The notes below the pieces were generated by a model. That model was not told the origin of the DNA. It was given only the letters and a program-made list of their open reading frames with translations, and did not search any database. 64,000 bases of DNA from Patellaria atrata CBS 101060 (lineage: Eukaryota; Ascomycota; Dothideomycetes; Patellariales; Patellariaceae): contig MU006092.1 of the NCBI GenBank assembly GCA_010093705.1, forward strand, positions 68,623 through 132,622, read 5' to 3'. A program made the translations under genes and the position numbers. Positions 34,393 through 43,783 of this stretch are shown in pieces (within the stretch, counting starts at the first letter, position 1; each line of letters opens with the position of its first letter).

Positions 34393-35037
34393 TCATGAAT
34401 TCTCTAAATTGAATTCCCGTTCCAGCTCCCGCTCCCTCCTCTCATCTTCCTCTTCCTCGCGTTCCCGCACATGCATGGCCTCAACCAAATCTATCCCTGC
34501 CATTCCCGGTGCCTCTTCTTCTTCTCCACTTGCGCCGTCTGTCTTTTTCTCCCTCGCAGCGTTTTGCGCAGCTTCCACCCTCTCCCTCACCATTCTGGCA
34601 ATAGCATTGTCAGTCCTCACATTCAGAACCTCTAGTTTCTTGTTGAGGTCCCTCTTCAAATCCCAATTAGGCTTTTTGGGCTGTAACTTGAACAGATCTA
34701 ACGGTGCATTCCCTTTCTCTTCTTTCTCAGCCTCAGCTTTCGTCTGTGCCGCTATAGCAGCAGAGCGCTCCTCGAGTGTTTCCTGACCAGCTGACGGCGC
34801 GTTCTCAAAACCTAGTTTCGGACCACGGGTCGCTATATCATAATTTCGGCCGGAAAGGTAGGTCGACGTCACATCTGGAGAAGGGGATTTTGCGGGTTGA
34901 GCTTCTGCATTAGCAGTGTCTCTATCGGCTCCGGCGTCTTGCGAGCTGTCTGGTTGTTTCCGTTTCAATGATTTGAGCTTTGCGAGGCGGGCTTTTCGCT
35001 CTTGAGCGGCAGCATCAAGCGAGGCGTGAGAATTCAT
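34393..35037 (-). CDS. Pre-mRNA-splicing factor cwf18 (CCDC12 family)
   Basis: Single exon, 214 aa. A small coiled-coil component of the Prp19/Cdc5-associated active spliceosome. Family features are the basic N-terminal helix (AAQERKARLAKLKSLKRKQ), the motif SGRNYDIATRGPKLGFENAP, the DLFKLQPKKPNWDLKRDLNK segment (the most conserved block of CCDC12/cwf18) and LEVLNVRTDNAIARMVRERV. The C-terminus is strongly acidic and basic in alternation. The frame is open further upstream to 35121, but ATG 35037 gives the family-like N-terminus. It lies 203 bp head to head with the PPR gene and tail to tail with the zinc-knuckle/RS gene. Confidence 0.88.
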   Translation of the reverse strand: MNSHASLDAAAQERKARLAKLKSLKRKQPDSSQDAGADRDTANAEAQPAKSPSPDVTSTYLSGRNYDIATRGPKLGFENAPSAGQETLEERSAAIAAQTKAEAEKEEKGNAPLDLFKLQPKKPNWDLKRDLNKKLEVLNVRTDNAIARMVRERVEAAQNAAREKKTDGASGEEEEAPGMAGIDLVEAMHVREREEEEDERRERELEREFNLENS

Positions 35038-35240
35038 CCTGACGGGAGGTGGTGATGTCTTAACCTTTTTTGAATTGCTACCTTTCGGTTGGGATGTGGT
35101 TGAAGATATGAGCGAGCGCACAGACCATCTACATTCTGTTCGGGGAAGCTCCGCATGGCGCGTCTATCATAAAATTCACCTCCATTCACACCGCCCACGC
35201 TTATGTCTCTCACCATGGCCCGATGAATATTTGACTTTCC

Positions 35241-38200
35241 ATGCCGTCAAAGTTGGTTGCAGACAAACGATGTCTTTCCATCGCTGCAGACACCAATATA
35301 CCTCTCTACCTCGCGCCTCGCCTACTTACTCCTTGGCCGAAGCAAACATGGACTCGACGAAAGCATACTACCATCCCAGCAGGAGGAAGAAACACTTCGC
35401 CGATTTGCAACCACAATGATAGAACAATAATACTTCCTCCCATCCGTAACTCATGTCAGTCGCAATACCATTCCCCTTCCACGGCTACAGGACGATTGAT
35501 ATCCCGCTCCCGTTTTCAATCCGAGAGGTCCCTCGATATACTAGTAGGAGGATCAGCAAGATTTTCTAGTAGCTCGAAGATATGGGAGGAATCGACCTCT
35601 GTCCTGTCATTCCCTTCATCGGGGATTGACAGTTCTGCTCAACGATCGGAAAAGAATTCAAGGACGCATGCATCCGACGATACAACACAAGCGGAACCCA
35701 CTTCATGGTTGTTCAAATCAAAACCGAGTAAATCTGATTCTATGCTATCCGGTCAAAGTTCAATGGCTCACTCGTCGCAATACAACGAACTAACCCCAGA
35801 AGACTATCTTGAAGATTATGACTTCAAGCGTCAACCCATTCCAGAAGCAAATGAGTCGGAAATCACCTCAAAAAAGATGCGCAATTGGCACTTTACCATG
35901 CAAACTGAGATGGGTCGCCATCAATTACGTCTCCTAAATGCACTTAAACGGGACTTCGCATCAAAACCTCTCGCAGTTCGCGACATTGCGGATCCCCAAG
36001 AATACCCTGAACTCTGGGATATGGCCGAGCGAATGTCAAACGGGGAGAAGTTCTTTAGGCCTTGCGGTTCTAATTTCGATTATATCTGGTTGAAATGGTT
36101 CCCCCTGATTGTTGCTAGATTCGATTCAAGACTTCCGAGAGAAATGCGCCGTGAAACTTTCCCGGAATTTGCATCTAACGATTTGGAACCCATCCTCAAT
36201 CGTTTCCTAAAAAAGTGTCCAACCCAGAGTTTGATGCGCCAGAGATGGTATCGCCTTAGAAAGTCCACGAGATTGTACTATTGGTCATTCATAGTTTTCC
36301 ATCTGTTTGAAAACGATCCTTTGACAGCCATCAGATTCCTGGCAGTAACGAGCCCCGACAAGCTCATTCCTCGGTATGCTATCCAGGATGCGATAGAGTA
36401 TATAACATCACTTTTCGCAGAGATCGCCGAAGCAGAAGGTCATGCTTCACTACCGGACGACCTTTTTAACTTGTATTTGAAAGTTTTGGATTCCATCCAA
36501 TGGTGCGGACTTTCACAAAAACTACTTCACCATGTTATTTTGCAATCGACAAAGGAGAAAAAGGTCATACTTTACAAAACTCTCGTGGATAAGGTCTCTA
36601 CATCCCGCATAAGATGGAAGACGTACCTTCAGTTTGCGTCTCATTTCGGTAAAGCCGGTCTTTCCCAGGACGCTCTCGATGCGCTTGATAGAGCTACTCC
36701 CAAAGGTGTGATTGCGTCTCAACGTGGACCAGAACTAGAAGCTACGATCTGTCATATACTGAGAGGTGTTATGCAATCACCTGGTGGTTATCATGACGTA
36801 GGCGAAATAAGCTCCCGAATCCTTCGAAGAGGCGTACAATTTACTACGCGGAACTATAACATGATAATATGGAACGCTTGCGATGCCGGAGACTATGCTA
36901 CTGCATTGCGCATATTGAACACTATGAAGCAGCGAGGACCAGAGCCTAATATATACACGTACCGTATACTCCTTCATCCTCGAAGAGCCGATAACCGTCC
37001 GGTGGAGGTCATCCAAGAAGGCGTAAACTATGCAAAGGCAGCGAGTTCCCCTGAGATTGCTAGTCTCGTGGTCCAAACTAGCTGGCAGTATATGGACAAT
37101 CTGTCATCATCGTTCGGTTATCATTTTACTCGCTTGTTCAATATATACCGAGAATTTTTCGATCTTCGATTTCTTGAAAAGTTGGGTATTGTCGATGACA
37201 GAGCAGAAGTTGATGGAATGAATATGGAAGCTCTGTCAGAGATTCTTGGCCAGACTAAGTCGAGCGCTGATAGAGAGATCCTCAATAGTGGAAATGAGTT
37301 ACAAAAACTTATGCCTTCCAGAACCGTTCTCTGTCTGATGCTCATGGTCTACATTCGCTCCAAACGCAACCGAAATCCTGAGCACATATGGCACCTCTAC
37401 ACAAACCTCAAACACCTCACGAAAGCAGGCGATCCAGTCATAGCTCCGATGGTCGAATCCCACCATGTCTGGGCCATGTTCCTACACGAATTCATTCGAC
37501 ATCCCGAGACGCTTAATTGGTGTCTCACCCTCCTCAAAGACATGCTCACACCCTTACCCTCAAGCGCCACCCACCACACTGCCCAACGCCCTATCCGCAT
37601 CCCCCCTCCCGCTCCCATCATCTGGCAACTCCTCATCAGCGCCTTCATGCGGCACCGACAACCGGAAGCCGCGCGCAAGGTCCTCGACATGATGATTTCG
37701 CGAAACGTCGAGCCTGAGGACGCGCATTGGGACTCGATGTTAAGGGGCTATGCGAAGGCACAGGACTTAGACCGCGTAGCAGAGACGTTAAGGATTGTAG
37801 AGAGGGGTGGGTTTAGGGTGAGTACTGAGACGACGGGTATGTTGAGTCGGATTAGGCAGAAGGAGAGGTTAATGACATACTTGAACATGCCGGAAGATGA
37901 TCCGTTTGAGCCAGAGTTTTACGAGGAAGGAGTTAAGAATGCGCAAGCCAGGCTAGGTGTTGAAGATGGTGACGTCGCTTTGAACGAGTATGAGCGAGAA
38001 GTTGATGGTAGCTTTGGAGCGGTGAGCCCGATGGAGATTACGGGTGATGTGTCGAGTACACCTCAATTCGCTGCTACTGTTGCTAAGGGTGGGAGACGGA
38101 AGCAAGAGAGAAAGACCGACGCTTTCAGTGATGTGTGGCCAGTAGAAGAATTAAAGGAAAAGGAGAGCGAGCACGCAGAAGCTCTGCTGAATATAAACCC

Positions 38201-38285
38201 ACAGGAGGAAAGGAAACAAAAGGAGAGCGAACGTACCGAGAGCATGTTAGAGATATTACGCCAGGCCCGACTATCACAGAAGTGA
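35241..38285 (+). CDS. Mitochondrial pentatricopeptide-repeat protein
   Basis: Single exon, 1014 aa. Probably acts on mitochondrial RNA or complex assembly. The first 130 residues or so are rich in Arg, Ser and Thr with few acids, as expected of a mitochondrial presequence. Helical repeats fill residues from about 330 to 880; the clearest PPR units are around FTTRNYNMIIWNACDAGDYA, TALRILNTMKQRGPEPNIYT, WQLLISAFMRHRQPEAARKV and LDMMISRNVEPEDAHWDSML. The C-terminal 120 residues are charged and low in complexity, with a twice-repeated KEKESE/KQKESE element. The gene looks intronless despite its length. It resembles long fungal PPR proteins, but I cannot assign it to a named ortholog. The promoter is shared with cwf18 (203 bp). 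Confidence 0.85.
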   Translation: MPSKLVADKRCLSIAADTNIPLYLAPRLLTPWPKQTWTRRKHTTIPAGGRNTSPICNHNDRTIILPPIRNSCQSQYHSPSTATGRLISRSRFQSERSLDILVGGSARFSSSSKIWEESTSVLSFPSSGIDSSAQRSEKNSRTHASDDTTQAEPTSWLFKSKPSKSDSMLSGQSSMAHSSQYNELTPEDYLEDYDFKRQPIPEANESEITSKKMRNWHFTMQTEMGRHQLRLLNALKRDFASKPLAVRDIADPQEYPELWDMAERMSNGEKFFRPCGSNFDYIWLKWFPLIVARFDSRLPREMRRETFPEFASNDLEPILNRFLKKCPTQSLMRQRWYRLRKSTRLYYWSFIVFHLFENDPLTAIRFLAVTSPDKLIPRYAIQDAIEYITSLFAEIAEAEGHASLPDDLFNLYLKVLDSIQWCGLSQKLLHHVILQSTKEKKVILYKTLVDKVSTSRIRWKTYLQFASHFGKAGLSQDALDALDRATPKGVIASQRGPELEATICHILRGVMQSPGGYHDVGEISSRILRRGVQFTTRNYNMIIWNACDAGDYATALRILNTMKQRGPEPNIYTYRILLHPRRADNRPVEVIQEGVNYAKAASSPEIASLVVQTSWQYMDNLSSSFGYHFTRLFNIYREFFDLRFLEKLGIVDDRAEVDGMNMEALSEILGQTKSSADREILNSGNELQKLMPSRTVLCLMLMVYIRSKRNRNPEHIWHLYTNLKHLTKAGDPVIAPMVESHHVWAMFLHEFIRHPETLNWCLTLLKDMLTPLPSSATHHTAQRPIRIPPPAPIIWQLLISAFMRHRQPEAARKVLDMMISRNVEPEDAHWDSMLRGYAKAQDLDRVAETLRIVERGGFRVSTETTGMLSRIRQKERLMTYLNMPEDDPFEPEFYEEGVKNAQARLGVEDGDVALNEYEREVDGSFGAVSPMEITGDVSSTPQFAATVAKGGRRKQERKTDAFSDVWPVEELKEKESEHAEALLNINPQEERKQKESERTESMLEILRQARLSQK

Positions 38286-39398
38286 ACGGCCAGCATTTAG
38301 AATAGCTCTCCTACTCCGATTTTCTCCCAAAAGAGCAACATCGTTGTATCTCGTCCAAGAATTCCTTTCTGGGTCTGAGCAAACCCTTATTGTCGGAACC
38401 GCACCGGTTAGACAACCCTTGAACCGAACCTTATTCATACGAGTACAACCGTGGTTTATTCTCAAGGAATGTTCTTTCCGACCTCAATGGAAACTTCCGG
38501 CAAGGTTCGTACCGGCCATGGAATAACTGTACGGCATCTAGTACTGTATGGCGCCTTACTTATTTATCGTAATGCGGGTACCTCCTCCGATACCCCTCAA
38601 CCCTTAGCTACTGTTGTACTGTGTACGACAGATGTACTATCTGTGTAAATATCGGGGATATAGACTTTCATTGATCCTCAACGCTACTCCCAGCAAAGAT
38701 CGTTGTACGGTACAAAATTGCAACATAGATTGATGAAAGCGGGTCGCTTCTCAAGACACGTGGTACCTTGAAATGAAAAGGGGAGAGTAAAATTCAGTGG
38801 TCCCATCGCGGGTTAATGGAGGTCGTCTCATGGCCAAGTTGTTGGGTGCTGGCATATGGTGCACGAGTATGAAATGGATTTAACTGCAGGAGGACCTTCA
38901 GTGTACTGTACGAACACCACGGGTGTTAATCTGGCCTCAACTATAAGTTAGACATATGGAACAAAGTCTCGATCCGCTACAATGCCCTAGTACAGTTGCA
39001 TTTCAACTGTAGAGCAATCGAGGAGCGTCAATTGTGGCAGGCCGTTACCAACAACAATATATATTTCCGAATTGATATGTCAAAAGTTGAAAGGTTAAAC
39101 TCATTCCATATTGCTCATTATAGCAGTAGATCATGTAAATATATAAATGCGAACAAAAGAGCCTGTGTCCACCCACGCGTTACTTATTCCTATAACCAAT
39201 GCAGGTACCAATCAGAAAGTCATGACAACCAGACTCAAAAGACATGAACCTGAACCCTAAAGGACCCGTAGAACAATGAGGCCACCCACGCCATACCGTA
39301 GTATATGTACACTTAACCCATTTCAATCAATGCGTAACACTAGGCCTTTCCCGCCCGTACAAGCCCCTTATGCCCTAACCCTTACCTTAACCTTAAAA
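38286..39398. other. Intergenic region
   Basis: The PPR and TCP11-like genes converge here. A perfect GTACTGTAC palindromic word lies at 38903-38911. No gene was recognised. Confidence 0.4.
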
Positions 39399-42284
39399 CT
39401 ATGCATGACCCTCCTGACGCCCCTCCCCCATCCCCTCAACTTCCCTCGCAATCTCCTCATACCAACTCCCATGTCCCATCCTATCCACCTCACTCACCCG
39501 TCCCAACTCCTCTACAATCCCCCCAACTCTCTCCACAAACTCCGCCAGCCCCGTCGCCGCAAGGCCCTCAATCGCCGTACTCGCCGCCCTGACCCTTTCG
39601 CCCGAACTACTCGCCGCAACGCGGGTCAAGATGTGTTCTTTGAGTCTGCCAAAGACAACTTTCATGACGGGGTCGAGAAGTCTGCCGGTAGAGGCTTGGG
39701 AAAGGAAGCGGGTGATTGTGGCGAGGAGTTGGGACCGGGAGGAGGCAGGCATGGGATGCGAGGACTCGATTATTGAGAGTAGTTTGGTGGCCATGGGGTT
39801 GGTATCGATTGACTCAGTGGTGTCGGGTCCGATGTAGCCGTCCTTGAGCGCGTCCCACATCCGAATCGCATCGGCCTTCCACTGGCTGCGGACGTCCCGC
39901 TTAAGGAGGTTCTTAGCGGTCAATAAAATGGACCCGACGGTAGCGATTCGAAGCGTCGTGGTGCGAATGCGAGAGAGGCGGGCCTTGTCGAGGTCGAGTG
40001 TTTCTGGAACGTCTTGGTCCTGGAGAGGTATAGTTGCTATCGCAAGGTCGACGAGGCCATAGGCATAGATCCGCTGAGGGGTGGGACGGCGGGGAGGTTC
40101 CTGGCGGGAAGCTTCGGTAACAACATTCATATATGCCCCTTTATACCAGTGCTTAGTCTTCTGCAGCGTTATTGTTCCGCTCTCGAGATCTTGGGCGAAC
40201 ATGCGCTGTTCGTAACCTCCCGCCTCGCGTATAAGGGTCGGAGCGGCGTTCATCAAAAGGAAGTTGGAATAGTCAAGGGACAGAAGATCGATGAAATGAA
40301 GAACTTTGAAGAGTTTCTCAATCATCAGGTCCAGGTCGCCTGATTCCTCTAGCTCCTGGATTAAAGCCTTAACCTGCACATCGCGGAATGGAGCACACAG
40401 CTTGGGTAGGATAGAAGCCATGAACTGGAAGAATTTCTCATATGAGAAAACCCCTCGAACGCATTGTTGTTGAATCCCTTGGGGATCCAGCACCTCGCTT
40501 ATAAGGGTATATGTGGGATTACCTTCTCTAAGCAACCGAAGAAGCTTTGCGCGGATATTCTCCGCCATTGCGACTGTCCATTGGTTGTCTTCTCCACGTC
40601 GAAAACCTTCACGCATGCTGTCGCAAACACTCTGGTTGAACGCATCTCGGATATCTGAATGCGGGCCAACGTCGATCCGATACTCCTTGTCGATGGATAA
40701 CTCGTGTACAAGTACACGGTTGGAGGGCACTGGCGAAAAGATTTTCATCAGTACATCGGATGCGTCGGCATCACGTCCACTACTGCCCTTTGGGAGCTTG
40801 GGTCCGTCAGTCGAGGTGATACTTCCCTCCGGATTTGATGCAGCGGTATCAGTCATTAGGGCATCAGCAAGCCTTGGACGTGTCTCGGCTACAGGTCGTC
40901 TCCTGACTTGTGCGCGCCTGCTTGCTTTGATGGCTCTCTGAATCATAGCATTTGCTCGTTCCAGTCCAGCCAATTTCTTGATTTTGCTGTATAGAATAAC
41001 CTGGTTATCACGTATCCCCTCTTTATAATCACTAGCGACCTCTCCGTCCGTATTATTTTTGACACTCTGCCATATGGCGTCAAGATTGACGAATGAAGCG
41101 ACCATGGTCTCAATCAAAGTAGATGCGTCCTGCGCTTTCCAGTCCGAAAAGGCGCTAACGAACGCAGCGTGCGCCAATGATACGTTTTCCAATTGCGTCG
41201 GCGACGCTACGTAACGATTTGATGGCGAAAGAGTAGATAGGAGTGACTCGAATGAGATAATGAGATCCTTAGCCTTATTTATCAAATCTTGCTCTTGATC
41301 CCCGTTTTTACTACTCAGCACCTCTTGCGGATGGCCAAGGATAAGGTACGCGCTGAGAAACGTTCGGGTACTTGTGCTCTCTGCGACTGGGTTATTTTCC
41401 GGCTGCAATAAGTCTAGAAGTGACAGGAGTTTTGCGCTAGTATCTAGCACAGTCTGGTCAGAAAGCAATGCAGTCATTTCTTCGAACTCTGCTTCATGGA
41501 CATAGTCAATGGACAGATCGAGAGCTTGGTATCTTCCGATGATATGTTTCCTGCGTTGCATTCTCCAGATCGCCTGGATCCTCCTAGCAGCAGTATCTTG
41601 GTCCAGTGAACGTTTCTTGATCTCTACCGGTTTTTTGCTCTCCAGAGAAGGTGAGCTGGACGTTCTGGGGCGCCTAAGGTTCTTCTGATATTGTAACCTT
41701 CTCCTTTCCGCCTCTGCGTGTTTTTCTTCTATCTCCATTCGATATCTCTTCTCTTCCGCAGCTTTCCGCTCCTTCATATCCTCAGCAACTTTCTTTGCGC
41801 GCCTGACCTCCTCCGCACAAGCAGCAGCAACCTGAGCCAATATCTTTTCCCGCGCTTGTTTAGCAGCCAGTGCCCTCTCTTCGCTATTTGTCGTTCGCGG
41901 TGCAGCTTTTACGAGCGCTGCTCGAAGTCTAACCTGCTCCGCATGTGCTGCCCTCTCCGCGAGACGGGCTTTGCGAGTTTCGAGGATTGCAACGCGGCGC
42001 AAGTGCTGAGCGACATGATTGCTCTGGCAACCGCTGCGAAATGAGCGACCTGATGTATGTGAATGAGTAGAAGAGAGAGAGTTCCGCCGCGAAGATGCAG
42101 CGGACGACTTGCGCCTTGTATTTGAAGGGCGATAGAACCGTGCAGCTATCCTTGCCGGTGGTGCATAAACTTGACCATTATCGTCTGATAGATTCATAAG
42201 CTCTGTTTCTTCTGGAATGTCGTCGTTGATCGCGGTGATATTGTTTAGATCTACATCGGGGGACGTAGGCATGTCGGAGTGCAT
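39399..42284 (-). CDS. TCP11/SOK1-family protein
   Basis: Single exon, 961 aa. The T-complex 11 family includes yeast Sok1, a suppressor linked to cAMP-dependent protein kinase signalling, so a role in PKA signalling is possible. An N-terminal region of charged coiled coil (ARLAERAAHAEQVRLRAALV and KKVAEDMKERKAAEEKRYRM) is followed by a short IQ-like helix (AARRIQAIWRMQRRKHII) and then a long all-helical TCP11 domain from about residue 480 (VLVHELSIDKEYRIDV, FQFMASILPKLCAPFRDVQV, LIQELEESGDLDLMIEKLFK, VLHFIDLLSLDYSNFLLMNA). The in-frame codon at 42287 is GTG, so ATG 42284 is used. No introns are apparent. Length is normal for filamentous ascomycetes. Confidence 0.92.
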   Translation of the reverse strand: MHSDMPTSPDVDLNNITAINDDIPEETELMNLSDDNGQVYAPPARIAARFYRPSNTRRKSSAASSRRNSLSSTHSHTSGRSFRSGCQSNHVAQHLRRVAILETRKARLAERAAHAEQVRLRAALVKAAPRTTNSEERALAAKQAREKILAQVAAACAEEVRRAKKVAEDMKERKAAEEKRYRMEIEEKHAEAERRRLQYQKNLRRPRTSSSPSLESKKPVEIKKRSLDQDTAARRIQAIWRMQRRKHIIGRYQALDLSIDYVHEAEFEEMTALLSDQTVLDTSAKLLSLLDLLQPENNPVAESTSTRTFLSAYLILGHPQEVLSSKNGDQEQDLINKAKDLIISFESLLSTLSPSNRYVASPTQLENVSLAHAAFVSAFSDWKAQDASTLIETMVASFVNLDAIWQSVKNNTDGEVASDYKEGIRDNQVILYSKIKKLAGLERANAMIQRAIKASRRAQVRRRPVAETRPRLADALMTDTAASNPEGSITSTDGPKLPKGSSGRDADASDVLMKIFSPVPSNRVLVHELSIDKEYRIDVGPHSDIRDAFNQSVCDSMREGFRRGEDNQWTVAMAENIRAKLLRLLREGNPTYTLISEVLDPQGIQQQCVRGVFSYEKFFQFMASILPKLCAPFRDVQVKALIQELEESGDLDLMIEKLFKVLHFIDLLSLDYSNFLLMNAAPTLIREAGGYEQRMFAQDLESGTITLQKTKHWYKGAYMNVVTEASRQEPPRRPTPQRIYAYGLVDLAIATIPLQDQDVPETLDLDKARLSRIRTTTLRIATVGSILLTAKNLLKRDVRSQWKADAIRMWDALKDGYIGPDTTESIDTNPMATKLLSIIESSHPMPASSRSQLLATITRFLSQASTGRLLDPVMKVVFGRLKEHILTRVAASSSGERVRAASTAIEGLAATGLAEFVERVGGIVEELGRVSEVDRMGHGSWYEEIAREVEGMGEGRQEGHA

Positions 42285-43783
42285 CACGGAGTATATGGAG
42301 TCGCTGAAGTTGAGAAGGGTCTTTGGACTACGTGGTATGACTACGGAGTAAATGTACAGGTTGTTAGAGTAGATGCACGGGCGCTGACAGAAAGATGGTG
42401 CGACGAGGCCAGGTGTTCGGTGGAAGTCAGACGAGTATGCAAACAGACGGAGATTGTTGGTAGCGAAAGCGGGCTCCGACAGTGATGGATGCGGATAATA
42501 GAATGGTTAACTGGACTTTTAAAAGATGGAATGCAGATCAAGTCAACAAAGGAAAGATGGAGAAAAATAGTTACATGAAGAGAAGAAGAGGAGGGAGTAA
42601 TGGTAAGGTATGAAGAAAAGAAATGTAAGGTGGTAACTGCCAGGCTTCAGAGGTTGAAGAAGCAGCAGCTCCAAATGGATGACGAAGAAGGTGGAAGTGG
42701 ATGGAGGAGGCTGGACTTTTGCTCTGCTGCTGACCATGCCGCGGATCATCCTCGAAGCCAAGAGAACATAGAGTACTACCTTTTCCATCATACCAGTAAG
42801 GTACACTTGTAACCACGTCAAGAAGAGGCGCCGGAAAGTATTTTGTACTGCACAGTATAATTCTACCGTACCCGTGGCCTAAAACCTCAATATTGCGTCA
42901 AGCGTCCAGTGTCAGTTCTGACGGGAAATGTGACGGGAGCCCAGGGTATTGTGCGTTTTGTAACGTACTGTACGATATCTTACTCCGTACTGTACAATAT
43001 ACCATTGTTAGCGCGATATTCTGGGCCGCGGATATATCTCCGATTTTTAATAGTCTAGAGGAGATAACGGACGACATAATGACATATCCAGTTCCATTAG
43101 AACTACCGTAAGGTATAAGTGTGATCCTACTGTAAATAGAAAGGGTAAGGTACCGCACCATACTGTAATGTGCATAGTACTCGACGTATAAGGTAGGTTA
43201 GGTACCTTAAAAAGAGGGTGAACTTGTATAAAACACAAACCTCTGAAATAGCTCTAAAAGTTTTTAAAATATGGTCTGACAAGAGGATAAGTTTAGAGGT
43301 GGTTTAATTCAATTATTGACGGGAAGTTGTCCAATCGATATGAATTTAAAATGCTTACCTAGATTGCAGCTGTGTAAAATTTACAATCGGTAAATAAAAA
43401 CGGGCCGTTCCTTCTCGGTCATGACTCCCGAAAGCGTGGAAGGTCCATCCCATCTCATCCCACCCCGACTGTTCCTGCTTCTTAATGAGAATTACCTTTA
43501 CCTTACGGTATCAACAAGCCTACCTTAACCTGGAATGCGCTTTCCCTCTTCGCTCTTTCCCATTCGCGCCTTCTCGCTCTCTACGTTATATGCATTCGCT
43601 CTTACTTCACTTGCTCAATACCCGACAACTGTCTCCTGTCTCCATATTCGTACCAAAGTACAACCAGGATGCTATGATGCAATGATCACATTTCACCTTG
43701 ACCTTTGAACCCCCACAATATGAGCCGCTTCTTTAACACGCGACTCTCCGTCACTTTTCCTTCTACTACTATTCATTAGAAAT
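42285..43783. other. Divergent intergenic region of 1.5 kb
   Basis: Promoters of the TCP11-like gene and the NirA-like regulator. It is rich in GTACTGTAC and TACCTTA/TAAGGTA words (for example 42965-42973, 42987-42995, 43148-43207) and has A+T-rich runs near 43220-43400. No coding sequence was recognised. Confidence 0.45.

Noticed and set aside
39371-39396. Telomere-like CCCTAACCCTTA
   Set aside because: It is a single degenerate occurrence inside ordinary intergenic sequence, not an array.
39276-41000. Plus-strand open frames opposite the TCP11-like gene
   Set aside because: They overlap a clear 961-residue conserved gene and show composition expected of its complement.
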